Positions 39,778 to 48,320 of a stretch of 64,000 nt of DNA are shown here, piece by piece; position 1 is the first letter of the stretch; each line of letters opens with the position of its first letter. The position numbers were made by a program, and so were the translations under genes. The stretch is from the NCBI RefSeq assembly GCF_902499045.1, contig NZ_CABVPL010000041.1, forward strand, positions 1-64,000. The letters are read 5' to 3'. This DNA comes from Burkholderia latens (lineage in GTDB: Bacteria; Pseudomonadota; Gammaproteobacteria; Burkholderiales; Burkholderiaceae). Under the pieces are notes generated by a model that had not been told where the DNA came from, did not search any database, and saw only the letters and a program-made list of their open reading frames with translations.

Positions 39778-41721
39778 ATGACTGACGGTAACGAGAGCGC
39801 GTCCTTCGCGCTCTTGGACGATTGCGACTCGACCGCGTCCGCGCGGTCGAGTCGTTTGTATTCCGGTTTCGTGCGCGAACGCGTATGCACGGATCCGGCA
39901 CGGCTCGACGAAACCGATGCGGCGGTGGCGCAGGATTTGCGCGACGGGCTGCATGCGGTCGTCGTCGGCGATTACGAATTCGGACGCAATCTGGAAAAAG
40001 CGCAGCCCGGCCATGCCCCGCTGCGCTTTTTGCTGTACGCGCGCTGCGAGCGCCTGTCGCGCGACGATGTCCACGCATGGCTCGCACAGCAGGACGGCGG
40101 CGGGCCGCCGTCGATCGCGGGCGTCGCGCACGTCGCGAAGAGCGTGTCGCGCGACGCGTTCGACGCGGCGATCGCCGCGGTGCACGACGCGCTGCGGGCC
40201 GGCGATTCGTACCAGATCAATTACACGTACCGGCTCAATTTCGACATGTTCGGCACGCCGCTGGCGCTGTACCGGCGGCTGCGCGCGCGCCAGCCGGTGC
40301 GTTACGGCGCACTGATCGCGCTGCCCGACGGCGCATGGGTCGTGTCGTGCTCGCCGGAGCTGTTCGTCGAAAAGCACGGCGACGTGCTGCGCGCGCGGCC
40401 GATGAAGGGCACGGCGCCGCGCGCGGCCGACCCGCGTGAAGACGCGGCGGCCGCCGCGTTCCTCGCGAACGATCCGAAGAACCGTGCCGAAAACGTGATG
40501 ATCGTCGACCTGCTGCGCAACGACGTGTCGCGGATCGCGCGGACCGGCACGGTCAAGGTGCCGGCGCTGTTCTCCGTCGAGCCGTATGCGTCGGTATGGC
40601 AGATGACGTCGACGGTCGAGGCCGGCTGGCGCGACGGGACGACGTTCGCGCAGATGCTGCGCGCGCTGTTTCCGTGCGGCTCGATCACCGGTGCGCCGAA
40701 GCACAAGACGATGGAACTGATCGACGCGATCGAATCGACGCCGCGCGGGCTCTATACGGGCGCGATCGGCTGGCTCGATGCGCCGACGCCGACGCAAGCC
40801 GCGCCGGCAGGCGGCGCGTTGCCGGACGGCGTGCCCGGCTGCGGCGATTTCTGTCTGTCGGTCGCGATCCGGACGCTGACGCTCGATGCGGCCGGCACCG
40901 ATGCGGGCGCAACGACCGGCACGCGGCACCATGCAATGGCTGCTGCCGGCCGGCGGCGCGGCACGATGGGCGTCGGCGCGGGCATCGTGCTCGACAGCGT
41001 CGCCGCCGACGAATATGCGGAGTGCGAATTGAAAGCGCGATTCCTGACCGACGCCGATCCCGGCTTCCAGCTGTTCGAAACCACCGCCGCGACGCGTGCG
41101 GACGGCGTCCGTCATCTCGAGCGTCATCTCGCGCGGCTGCAGCGCAGCGCCGATGCGTTCGGCTTTCGCTTCGATGCCGATGCGCTTCGCCGCGAGATCG
41201 ATGCACGCTGCGCGGCGCTCGACGGCGACGGCCCGTACCGGATGAAGCTCGCGCTCGCGAAGGACGGCACGCTCGACATCACGGCGGCCGTGCTGAAGCC
41301 GCTGCCGGCGGGGCCGGTCGGCGTGATGCTCGCGCCCGTGCACGGCTTCGCGCCGACCCGCGCGGACGACGCGCTGCTGCTGCACAAGACGACGCGCCGC
41401 GCGGAATACGACCGCGCGTGGCAGGCTGCGGAAGCGCTCGGCGGCTTCGACATGCTGTTCGTGAACGAGTGCGGCGAGGTGACGGAAGGCGGGCGCTCGA
41501 ACGTGTTCGTGAAACGGGATGGTGTATGGGTGACGCCGCCGCTGTCGTGCGGCGTGCTGCCCGGCGTGATGCGCGGTGTGCTGCTCGAGGATCCGGCACT
41601 GCGCGCGGAAGAGCGTGTGCTGACGCTCGATGATGTGTTGAACGCGGAGGAGCTGATGATCTGCAACGCATTGCGCGGGCCGATGGCGGCGCGGCTGATT
41701 AACGACAGCGCACCGGCCTGA
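39778..41721 (+). CDS. pabB: Fused aminodeoxychorismate synthase component I and aminodeoxychorismate lyase
   Basis: The 647-residue product combines two folate enzymes. The N-terminal part (about 1-420) is PabB: chorismate-binding motifs RPMKGTAPRA, LRNDVSRIARTG, and CGSITGAPKHKTMELIDAIE. The C-terminal part (about 425-647) is a PLP-dependent class IV aminotransferase-like lyase (PabC): LFETTAATRADGVRHLERHL, LHKTTRRAEYD with the PLP-lysine, and FVNECGEVTEGGRSNVFV. Together they convert chorismate plus ammonia to p-aminobenzoate; a PabA glutaminase must come from elsewhere. It starts 4 bases after dnaJ, so it may be co-transcribed with the heat-shock genes. Confidence 0.93.
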   Translation: MTDGNESASFALLDDCDSTASARSSRLYSGFVRERVCTDPARLDETDAAVAQDLRDGLHAVVVGDYEFGRNLEKAQPGHAPLRFLLYARCERLSRDDVHAWLAQQDGGGPPSIAGVAHVAKSVSRDAFDAAIAAVHDALRAGDSYQINYTYRLNFDMFGTPLALYRRLRARQPVRYGALIALPDGAWVVSCSPELFVEKHGDVLRARPMKGTAPRAADPREDAAAAAFLANDPKNRAENVMIVDLLRNDVSRIARTGTVKVPALFSVEPYASVWQMTSTVEAGWRDGTTFAQMLRALFPCGSITGAPKHKTMELIDAIESTPRGLYTGAIGWLDAPTPTQAAPAGGALPDGVPGCGDFCLSVAIRTLTLDAAGTDAGATTGTRHHAMAAAGRRRGTMGVGAGIVLDSVAADEYAECELKARFLTDADPGFQLFETTAATRADGVRHLERHLARLQRSADAFGFRFDADALRREIDARCAALDGDGPYRMKLALAKDGTLDITAAVLKPLPAGPVGVMLAPVHGFAPTRADDALLLHKTTRRAEYDRAWQAAEALGGFDMLFVNECGEVTEGGRSNVFVKRDGVWVTPPLSCGVLPGVMRGVLLEDPALRAEERVLTLDDVLNAEELMICNALRGPMAARLINDSAPA

Positions 41722-41728
41722 ACGCCGA

Positions 41729-41983
41729 TTACTTCTGCGGCGTGCATTGCCAGCTTTGTACGATCGCGTGCCCACGTCCGTCGCGCGCGACGCAAGTCTG
41801 TGCGTGTTTGCCCAGTGGCCGTGCGATCACGACGCTCGTATTGCCGTAGTCGCACGAAACCCAATAGTCTTCGCTGTTTTCGGCGAGCGACCAGATATAG
41901 ATATCGCTTTTGGACTCGGAACGCGAGCGGTTCGGCGCCGGCGGCGTCATCCGGTCCGGCGGTCCTGGACGGGTTGCCTCCAC
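41729..41983 (-). pseudogene. Truncated STY0301-family copy
   Basis: The 84-residue frame opens with a GTG at 41983, 10 bases after the upstream homologue stop, and covers only the C-terminal part: PGPPDRMTPPAP, SKSDIYIWSL, DYWVSCDYGNTSVVIARPLG and SWQCTPQK. Each segment aligns with the neighbouring full-length copy (SGPPDRLALLAP, LIDTWPL, DYWVSCEYFDTAVIVARPLG, DWQCTPPAR). The signal peptide and the first Cys-containing half are absent, so the product would stay cytoplasmic if made. It looks like a decayed tandem duplicate, though a short functional protein cannot be excluded. Confidence 0.7.
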
Positions 41984-41993
41984 GTGCGTCGAG

Positions 41994-42446
41994 TCAGCGC
42001 GCAGGTGGTGTGCATTGCCAGTCGATCATCTTCGGCGGCGTCCGCGTCGCGTCATAGCGGACCGTGCAGGTTCGCGCGGCGGTGCCCAGCGGACGGGCAA
42101 CGATAACGGCCGTGTCGAAATACTCGCAACTCACCCAGTAATCGGTCTCGGCCGCGGCGAGTGGCCACGTATCGATGAGCGTATCGCGCCGCTTGACACC
42201 GCTCGATGGGGCGAGCAGCGCGAGTCGATCGGGCGGCCCGGACCAGAACGACACGCCGATCAGCGGATGGGTTTTCCGCGAATCGTACGGTCGCCAGCCG
42301 TCGGGCGCGGGACGGTCGATCGTCTGTGAAACCGGCAGGCGGGCCGGACACTGGACGGGTGCCGAAGTGGCGTACGCCGACGAGATGCAAGTACTTGTCA
42401 GCAACGCGGCGAGCGCCGCATTGATTGGAAAATAGGCAAGCGCCAT
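41994..42446 (-). CDS. STY0301-family exported protein, putative immunity protein
   Basis: The 150-residue product starts MALAYFPINAALAALLTSTC with a signal-peptide-like hydrophobic region ending near SAYA, so it is probably periplasmic. The mature part begins SAPVQCPARLPVSQ and ends IDWQCTPP; Cys residues near both ends and in YWVSCEY may form disulfides. The family is uncharacterised. It starts 2 bases after the stop of the BPSL0067-type gene, so they are translationally linked. I infer that it protects the cell from that putative amidase in the periplasm. The start at 42446 is chosen because upstream frame lies inside the effector gene. Confidence 0.7.
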   Translation of the reverse strand: MALAYFPINAALAALLTSTCISSAYATSAPVQCPARLPVSQTIDRPAPDGWRPYDSRKTHPLIGVSFWSGPPDRLALLAPSSGVKRRDTLIDTWPLAAAETDYWVSCEYFDTAVIVARPLGTAARTCTVRYDATRTPPKMIDWQCTPPAR

Positions 42447-42448
42447 CG

Positions 42449-42829
42449 TCACGTCACCACCGAGAACGCATCGGCGTTGGTGCTCGGGTCGATATGGCGA
42501 CCGTTTTTGTCCTTGCCCTGGAACCGGATGTGCCGTTTCTGGACCTTGGTCAGGCTGCGCCATTGTTCGACGACGTAGATGCCTTTCGAATCCTGACTCA
42601 GATAGAACGCTGCATGGTTGCCGTACGATCTGTTCGGATAACGCTCGTTCTCGAAGGTTGCGATGACCGTGCCCGGACGAATGGTCGAATCGCCCTTTAC
42701 GGTCTTTTCCGGCCGCCAGCCCGAGGTCGCGCCCACTTTGGTGTAAGCCTTCACGAGCGCGACGCAGGCCCCATCGCCTTCCAGCGGTTCGCCGGCCAAT
42801 TCGGCTGCGCGTTCGTATACGTGGGACAT
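42449..42829 (-). CDS. BPSL0067-family protein, putative peptidoglycan amidase effector
   Basis: The 126-residue product lacks a signal peptide. It shows a Cys-His arrangement of papain-like NlpC/P60 or CHAP amidases: Cys22 in EGDGACVALVKAY at the start of a helix, His72 in SYGNHAAFYLS on a strand, and a polar residue (Glu88/Gln89 in YVVEQW). These would cleave peptide cross-links of the cell wall. An export route is needed; a type VI secretion system elsewhere could deliver it, comparable to Tae2-type effectors (resemblance from memory, unverified). The start at 42829 follows GGAAGTGAC; the upstream frame is unconserved. It is followed directly by the STY0301-family gene. Confidence 0.72.
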   Translation of the reverse strand: MSHVYERAAELAGEPLEGDGACVALVKAYTKVGATSGWRPEKTVKGDSTIRPGTVIATFENERYPNRSYGNHAAFYLSQDSKGIYVVEQWRSLTKVQKRHIRFQGKDKNGRHIDPSTNADAFSVVT

Positions 42830-42988
42830 GTCACTTCCATGGGTTGATGGAAGCGCAATGGTCTCCGCAACGAACGCAGGTGGATATAGGACGCGTTTGA
42901 AAATGCAGCGCTGTCTAATCGAACGGCGGGTGCCGCCGAGCCGGCGGCGACTCATGCCTTCGCATCGCGCCGCCCCCTCATCCGCGAA

Positions 42989-43804
42989 TCAGAACGAGTG
43001 CTCCGGTCCCGGGAACGAACGGTCCTTCACCGCGCTCACATACGCCTCGACGGCCGCCTGGATGTTCGGCTGCCCCTGCATGAAATCCTTCACGAAACGC
43101 GGACGCTTGCCGGGGAAGATGCCCAGCATGTCGTGCAGCACCAGCACCTGCCCCGAGCATTCGAGGCCCGCGCCGATGCCGATCGTCGGGATCTTCAGCA
43201 TGTGCGTGACTTCGGCCGCGACGAGCGTCGGCACCGCTTCGAGCACCACGAGTTGCGCGCCCGCGTCCTCGATCGCGCGCGCATCGCGCAGCAGCTGCGC
43301 GGCGCCGGCCTCCGTGCGGCCCTGCACCTTGAAGCCGCCGAACGCATGCACGGACTGCGGCGTGAGGCCGAGGTGCGCGCATACCGGCACCGAGCGTTCG
43401 ACGAGGAAGCGGATCGTGTCGGCAAGCCATTCGCCGCCTTCGAGTTTGACCATCTGCGCGCCCGCGCGCATCAGCGAGACCGCGTTCGCGAATGCCTCGG
43501 CCGGCGTGCCGTAGGTGCCGAACGGCAGGTCGGCGACGACGAGCGCGCGCGGCTGCACACGCGCGACGCATGCGGTGTGGTACGCGATGTCGTCGAGCGA
43601 CACCGGCAGCGTGGTGGAGTGGCCCTGCAGCACGTTGCCGAGCGAGTCGCCGATCAGCAGCACGTCGGTGCCGGCGCGATCGAGCAGCGCGGCAAAGCTC
43701 GCGTCGTAGCAGGTGAGCATCGCGATCTTCTCGCCGGCCTCGCGCATTGCCTGCAGCTTCGGCACCGTGACGGCAGGCCGGCTCGATTCCTGGAGATAGG
43801 TCAT
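42989..43804 (-). CDS. panB: 3-methyl-2-oxobutanoate hydroxymethyltransferase
   Basis: PanB transfers a hydroxymethyl group from 5,10-methylene-THF to ketoisovalerate, the first step of pantothenate synthesis. The 271-residue product has the TIM-barrel motifs [30 protein letters not shown], the Mg-binding Asp in [31 protein letters not shown] and [21 protein letters not shown]. Length is standard. It is the last gene of the minus-strand operon after the kinase gene, with a 43-bp gap. Confidence 0.97.
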   Translation of the reverse strand: MTYLQESSRPAVTVPKLQAMREAGEKIAMLTCYDASFAALLDRAGTDVLLIGDSLGNVLQGHSTTLPVSLDDIAYHTACVARVQPRALVVADLPFGTYGTPAEAFANAVSLMRAGAQMVKLEGGEWLADTIRFLVERSVPVCAHLGLTPQSVHAFGGFKVQGRTEAGAAQLLRDARAIEDAGAQLVVLEAVPTLVAAEVTHMLKIPTIGIGAGLECSGQVLVLHDMLGIFPGKRPRFVKDFMQGQPNIQAAVEAYVSAVKDRSFPGPEHSF

Positions 43805-43847
43805 GGGGAAATCCGGTTCGAGGATGAAAACGACGGGCGAGGACGCG

Positions 43848-44534
43848 TCAGCGCGTCGTCTCGCCCTTGACGAAGAATTCCTTGCGGCCGCGCATCGTGT
43901 CGATGCGCTCGATCAGCAGCGCAAGATCTTCGGGGGAATCCAGCGGGTTCAGGTGTTCCGCTGCGACGGTCAGCACCGGCGTGCGGTCGTAGTGATAGAA
44001 GAATTCGTTGTACGCATCGACGAGCGAGCGCAGGTACGCGTCGCTGATCTGCAGCTCCATCGGCAGCCCGCGCTTCTGAATGCGCGAAAACAGCACCTCG
44101 GGGCTCGCTTGCAGATAGACGACGAGATCGGGCGCGGGCGCCTGCGGCACGTCGACGTGCGCCGCGATCGACCGGTACAGCTGCCATTCGTCTTCCGGCA
44201 GGTTCAGCCGCGCGAAGATGTCGTTCTTCTGCGGCATGAAATCGGCGACGACGGGCCGGCCCGTGTCGAGCGCGCCGATCAGTTCCCGCGCCTGCTGCGC
44301 GCGCTGCAGCGCGAACGACAGCTGCGCGGGCAGCGCATAGCGCGCGGTGTCGCGGTAGAAGCGTTCGAGGAACGGGTTGTCCTGCGGGCGTTCGAGCAGC
44401 GTCTGCATCGACCAGCGCTCGGCGAACAGGCGTGCGAGCGTCGTCTTGCCGACGCCGATCGGGCCTTCGATCACCAGGTAGCGATGCGGGGCGCGCAGGT
44501 CGGGCGCGGTGACGGTCAGTGGGGTGGCGTTCAT
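43848..44534 (-). CDS. Deoxynucleoside kinase
   Basis: The 228-residue product is a dNK-family kinase (deoxyguanosine/deoxyadenosine kinase type) that phosphorylates deoxynucleosides for salvage. P-loop [20 protein letters not shown] (about residue 24), [13 protein letters not shown], and the helical lid [15 protein letters not shown] support this; substrate preference cannot be read. The ATG at 44534 overlaps the folK stop (ATGA), giving translational coupling. Members of this family are less usual in proteobacteria than in Gram-positives, but the folK-linked location is common in beta-proteobacteria. Confidence 0.88.
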   Translation of the reverse strand: MNATPLTVTAPDLRAPHRYLVIEGPIGVGKTTLARLFAERWSMQTLLERPQDNPFLERFYRDTARYALPAQLSFALQRAQQARELIGALDTGRPVVADFMPQKNDIFARLNLPEDEWQLYRSIAAHVDVPQAPAPDLVVYLQASPEVLFSRIQKRGLPMELQISDAYLRSLVDAYNEFFYHYDRTPVLTVAAEHLNPLDSPEDLALLIERIDTMRGRKEFFVKGETTR

Positions 44535-45073
44535 CGGCAGCGGTTCTTGTCGGCGTCGGCGCCGGCGGCAAGGGCCTTCTGCATCAGGCATTGACAGGTC
44601 TGCACCTTCTCGACGCGCTGATCGGCGACGGCCGCGAGGAACGCGTCGGCGCGGCCGCGCGCGGGAATGTCGAGCGCCGGCTCGATTTCGACGAGCGGCA
44701 CGAGCGCGAACGCGCGGTCGGTGAGGCGCGGATGCGGGACGATCAGGTCGGGTTCGTCGATCGAATCGGTGCCGAACAGCAGGATGTCGAGGTCGAGCGT
44801 GCGCGGTGCGTTGCGATACGGGCGCTCGCGCCCGAAGTGATGTTCGATCTTCTGGCAGAGCGCGAGCAGCTCGCGGGCCGACAGCGTCGTGTCGAGCTTG
44901 ACGACGCAGTTGTAGTAATCGTCGCCGCCCGCTTCGAAAGGCGCCGTGCGATACAGGCTCGACTTGCCGAGGATCGAGATGGTGCGCTGCTGCGCAAGGC
45001 ACACCACCGCGTCCTTCAGCGTCTGGCGCGCATCGCCGAGATTCGCCCCCAGTCCGATATATGCAACCGTCAT
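44531..45073 (-). CDS. folK: 6-hydroxymethyl-7,8-dihydropterin pyrophosphokinase
   Basis: FolK transfers pyrophosphate from ATP to 6-hydroxymethyl-dihydropterin in folate synthesis. The 180-residue product begins MTVAYIGLGANLGDARQTL and carries YRNAPRTLDLDILLFG and VPHPRLTDRAFALVPL, the three signature segments. It overlaps the downstream kinase gene by four bases and follows pcnB by 35 bases. With panB it gives the operon a folate/pantothenate flavour. Confidence 0.96.
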   Translation of the reverse strand: MTVAYIGLGANLGDARQTLKDAVVCLAQQRTISILGKSSLYRTAPFEAGGDDYYNCVVKLDTTLSARELLALCQKIEHHFGRERPYRNAPRTLDLDILLFGTDSIDEPDLIVPHPRLTDRAFALVPLVEIEPALDIPARGRADAFLAAVADQRVEKVQTCQCLMQKALAAGADADKNRCR

Positions 45074-45108
45074 GGCATCACTTCCTACGTCGTTCGCCGG
45101 CGAGCGCG

Positions 45109-46644
45109 TCAGTCGTCGGAACCGCCCGCGGTGTCCGGCGCCTGCTCGGCGGCGCCTTCGCCCGGCTTGCGGTTTCGCGCGCCGCCGCGGCGGCGCCGCT
45201 TGCGGGGCGATTTTTCCTTCGAGCCGCCCTGCGTGAGGAGCGCCTCACGGGCGGCCGCGTCGCCTTCGATGAAATCCGTCCACCACTGTCCGACTTCGGC
45301 ATCGAGCTCGCCGGATTCGCAGCGTAACAGGAGGAAATCATACCCCGCTCTAAATCTTTGGTGTTCCAGCAGCCGCATCGCGCTGCGGCCCGAGCGTTTC
45401 TCGAGGCGCAGCTGCAGCCCCCAGATCTCGCGCATGTCGGCCGAGTAGCGCTTGTGGATCGCCAGCTTCTCGGTCTGCATGTCGAGCACGTCGTCCATCG
45501 CGCGATGCAGCGCCGGCACCGGGAATTCGCCTTCGGCCGAGTACTGCTCGAAGCGCTGACGCATGTCGTGCCACAGCAGCGTCGCGAACAGGAAGCCCGG
45601 CGACACCGGCTTGCCGGCGCGCACGCGGGCATCGGTGTTGTTCAGCGCGAGCGTGATGAACTTCTCGCCTTGCGGTTGCTCGAGCACGACGTCGAGCAGC
45701 GGCAGCAGCCCGTGGTGCAGCCCCTCCTTGCGCAGCCGCTGCAGGCACGCGAGCGCGTGGCCCGACAGCAGCAGCTTCAGCATTTCGTCGAACAGGCGTG
45801 CGGCCGGCACGTTGTTGATCAGGTCGGCGAGCGCGTTGATCGGCTCGCGCGTATGCGGCTCGATCTCGAAGCCGAGCTTCGCCGCGAACCGCACGACGCG
45901 CAGCATCCGCACCGGATCCTCGCGATAGCGGGTGGCCGGATCGCCGATCATCCGCAACAGGCGGGCGCGCACGTCGGCCATCCCGTCGTGGTAGTCCAGC
46001 ACCGTCTGCGTCGACGGGTCGTAGTACATCGCGTTGATCGTGAAGTCGCGGCGCGCGGCGTCTTCGTGCTGCTCGCCCCACACGTTGTCGCGCAGCACGC
46101 GGCCGCTCGCGTCCACCGCATGCGTGCGGCGGTCGAGCTCGTCGCGCTTCAGGCGCTTCGGCGGCTCGGCCGCCCCGGCTTCGGGGGGCGCGTCGACCAG
46201 TGCGCGGAACGTCGACACCTCGATCAGTTCCTGGCCGAACTGCACGTGGACGATCTGGAAGCGGCGGCCGATCAGCCGCGCGCGGCGGAACAGGCGCTGC
46301 ACTTCGGTCGGCGTCGCGTCGGTCGCGACGTCGAAGTCCTTCGGCGCGATGCCGAGCAGCAGGTCGCGCACCGCGCCGCCGACGATGAACGCGCGGAAGC
46401 CCGCCTGCTGCAGCGTGTCCGTCACGCGCACCGCATTCTTCGAGATCAGCGACGGGTTGATGCCGTGCACGCTGGCCGGCACGATGGTCGGTTCGTGATT
46501 GCCGCGCGGCTTCGCGGGGGCACCGCCGCGGCTACCCTTCGCCGGGCGCGGGGCAGCGGCCGTGTCGGCCGCGGGCGCCTCGGCGGGCGACGTTTGTTCG
46601 GCGCCGTCCTGGCCGAGCAGCTTGCGAATGAATTTTTTGATCAC
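45109..46644 (-). CDS. pcnB: Polynucleotide adenylyltransferase (poly(A) polymerase I)
   Basis: PcnB adds poly(A) tails to RNA 3' ends, marking them for decay. The 511-residue product has an N-terminal low-complexity Ala/Pro linker, the nucleotidyltransferase head with FIVGGAVRDLLLG and PKDFDVATDATP (catalytic Asp residues), RRDFTINAMYYD, the neck/body, and a Lys/Arg-rich C-terminal tail (SPRKRRRRGGARNR) as in other PcnB proteins. The GTG at 46644, 5 bases after the HAD stop, is the best start; a longer frame that reads across the phosphatase gene is rejected. No clear ribosome site is visible, so coupling is likely. Confidence 0.94.
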   Translation of the reverse strand: MIKKFIRKLLGQDGAEQTSPAEAPAADTAAAPRPAKGSRGGAPAKPRGNHEPTIVPASVHGINPSLISKNAVRVTDTLQQAGFRAFIVGGAVRDLLLGIAPKDFDVATDATPTEVQRLFRRARLIGRRFQIVHVQFGQELIEVSTFRALVDAPPEAGAAEPPKRLKRDELDRRTHAVDASGRVLRDNVWGEQHEDAARRDFTINAMYYDPSTQTVLDYHDGMADVRARLLRMIGDPATRYREDPVRMLRVVRFAAKLGFEIEPHTREPINALADLINNVPAARLFDEMLKLLLSGHALACLQRLRKEGLHHGLLPLLDVVLEQPQGEKFITLALNNTDARVRAGKPVSPGFLFATLLWHDMRQRFEQYSAEGEFPVPALHRAMDDVLDMQTEKLAIHKRYSADMREIWGLQLRLEKRSGRSAMRLLEHQRFRAGYDFLLLRCESGELDAEVGQWWTDFIEGDAAAREALLTQGGSKEKSPRKRRRRGGARNRKPGEGAAEQAPDTAGGSDD

Positions 46645-46649
46645 GACGT

Positions 46650-47327
46650 TCAGAAGAGATCGAGGATGCGCCAGCCGCGCGCGTTTGCATGCGCGCGCAG
46701 CGTGTCGTCGGGGTTGGTCGCGATCGGGTCGGTGACTTTCTCGAGCAACGGGATGTCGTTGTGCGAGTCGCTGTAGAAGTAGCTGTGTTCGAAGTCGTCC
46801 CAGTGCTTGCCGAGCGACGCGAGCCATGCTTCGGTGCGCACGATCTTGCCTTCGCGATAGCTCGGCGTGCCGGTCGGCCGGCCCGTGTACGGCGAATCGG
46901 GATGCCCGTCGGTCGTTTCGACCTCGCACGCGATCAGCGTGTCGACGCCGAACGCGGTCGCGATCGGACGCGTGATGAATTCGTTGGTGGCCGTCACGAC
47001 GCAGCACAGGTCGCCGGCGTCGATGTGCTTGCGCACGAGTTCGAGCGCGGCGGGCGTCATCGCGGGGCGGATCACCTCGTGCATGTACTGCTCGTGCCAT
47101 TCGGCCAGCTGCGCGCGCGAATACTTCGCGAGCGGCGTGAGCATCGCGCACAGGTACGCGTGGATGTCGAGCTTGCCGGCCTTGTAGTCGGCGAAGAACT
47201 GATCGTTCTGACGCGAGAAGCTTTCCGCATCGACGATGCCGAGCTTCACCATGAAGCGGCCCCATTCGTGGTCGCTATCGGTCGGGATCAGCGTGTGATC
47301 GAGGTCAAAGAGTGCCAGATTAGTCAT
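46650..47327 (-). CDS. HAD-superfamily IB phosphatase
   Basis: The 225-residue product has the HAD motifs: I, FDLDHTLIPTDSD with the nucleophile Asp; II, VVTATNEFIT; III/IV, YSDSHNDIPLLE. An alpha-helical C1 cap lies between I and II, so it belongs to the phosphoserine-phosphatase-like class IB. The physiological substrate is unknown; similar proteins hydrolyse small phosphates such as histidinol phosphate. It starts 11 bases after the hda stop and lies directly before pcnB, in one operon. Confidence 0.9.
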   Translation of the reverse strand: MTNLALFDLDHTLIPTDSDHEWGRFMVKLGIVDAESFSRQNDQFFADYKAGKLDIHAYLCAMLTPLAKYSRAQLAEWHEQYMHEVIRPAMTPAALELVRKHIDAGDLCCVVTATNEFITRPIATAFGVDTLIACEVETTDGHPDSPYTGRPTGTPSYREGKIVRTEAWLASLGKHWDDFEHSYFYSDSHNDIPLLEKVTDPIATNPDDTLRAHANARGWRILDLF

Positions 47328-47338
47328 GGAAGCGCATT

Positions 47339-48082
47339 TTACTCGAAGCGGTTCGGGCCTGTGCCCGGCGGTGCGATGTCGTCACCGGGGCGGGCCAGCA
47401 TCCGGCGCAGCAGCGGCAGCGTGACGGCGCGCTTCTGCTCGAGCGAGAAGCGGTCGAGCGCGTCGAGCAGCGCCATCAGGCTCGGCATGTCGCGGCGGAA
47501 ATGGGTCAGCAGGTATGCGGCGATGTCGTCGGTGAGCGCGATTCCGCGCTCCTTCGCCGCCAGTTTCAGCACGGCGATCTTGCCGGCGTCCGACGGCGGC
47601 GACAGGTGGAACACGAGCCCCCAGCCCAGGCGCGTGCGCAAATCCTCGCGCACGTCGAGCGCGAGCGGCGCCGCGGGCCCGGCCGCGACGAACGCGCTCG
47701 ACGGATGCGCGCGCACTTCGTTGAACAGGTTGAACAGCGCGACCTGCTGCGCGTCGCTCATCTTGTCGCAGTCGTCGATCGCGTAGATGCCGATGCGCGG
47801 GTCGAACGTGAACGCGCCGAGCGGGCTTTGCGGCGTCAGATAGCGCGCGTTGCCGTACGACGCGTCGCTCACGAGCGCCTGCAGCAGATGCGTGCGGCCG
47901 CTGCCGGGCTCGCCCCAGATATAGAACGACCGGTCCGGCACCGGCCCCGCCGCGAGCGCGAGGTCGAGCTTCTGAAGCCGCGAGATGAGCTCGTCGTTCT
48001 CCTCATTCATGATGAAGTTGTCGAACGTGGCGGGCGGCGGCGTGCCGAGATCGAGCGTCAGTTGACGGGACACAACAGTCAC
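47339..48082 (-). CDS. hda: DnaA regulatory inactivator Hda
   Basis: Hda, with the DNA-loaded sliding clamp, stimulates ATP hydrolysis by DnaA to prevent over-initiation. The 247-residue product has the N-terminal clamp-binding motif QLTLDL, P-loop GEPGSGRTHLLQ with Arg in place of the usual Lys (also seen in E. coli Hda), Walker B IYAIDDCDK and AAA+ sensor segments DLRTRLGWGL and FRRDMPSLMALLDALD. Two GTG starts are possible (48082 or 48073, giving 247 or 244 residues). It opens the operon and is divergent from purM across a 19-bp palindrome. Confidence 0.93.
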   Translation of the reverse strand: MTVVSRQLTLDLGTPPPATFDNFIMNEENDELISRLQKLDLALAAGPVPDRSFYIWGEPGSGRTHLLQALVSDASYGNARYLTPQSPLGAFTFDPRIGIYAIDDCDKMSDAQQVALFNLFNEVRAHPSSAFVAAGPAAPLALDVREDLRTRLGWGLVFHLSPPSDAGKIAVLKLAAKERGIALTDDIAAYLLTHFRRDMPSLMALLDALDRFSLEQKRAVTLPLLRRMLARPGDDIAPPGTGPNRFE

Positions 48083-48282
48083 AATGCGGGTCGGTTGATG
48101 AAACGCGCGCCGTACGCCGGGCACGCGCGCGGGACCGCGCCGGTCGGTGCACGCACGGCCGCACGCACGGCGGCGCGCGGGTTGCGGCGCGGCTCGCGGG
48201 GCGATGAAAACGGGGACGTGTCGACCAAGATGCAATCCCTGACGATTCGGTACTGGGAATTCCGGCCAACGGGCCGGCTTCG

Positions 48283-48301
48283 GGTAAAATCGCATTTTAC
48301 C
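48283..48301. promoter_or_regulatory. Palindrome with two facing -10 boxes between hda and purM
   Basis: GGTAAAATCGCATTTTACC is a perfect inverted repeat (8-bp arms, 3-base centre) 19 bases before the purM ATG. Each arm contains TAAAAT, a -10 type sequence, one on each strand. It may be a divergent promoter core, a regulator site, or both. Confidence 0.5.
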
Positions 48302-48320
48302 GACCTTCTCGCATTCCCCC

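Noticed and set aside
46645-47265. An open frame extending pcnB upstream through the phosphatase gene.
   Set aside because: It lies over the HAD gene in another frame, and the translated extension is Arg/Ala-rich with no family similarity.
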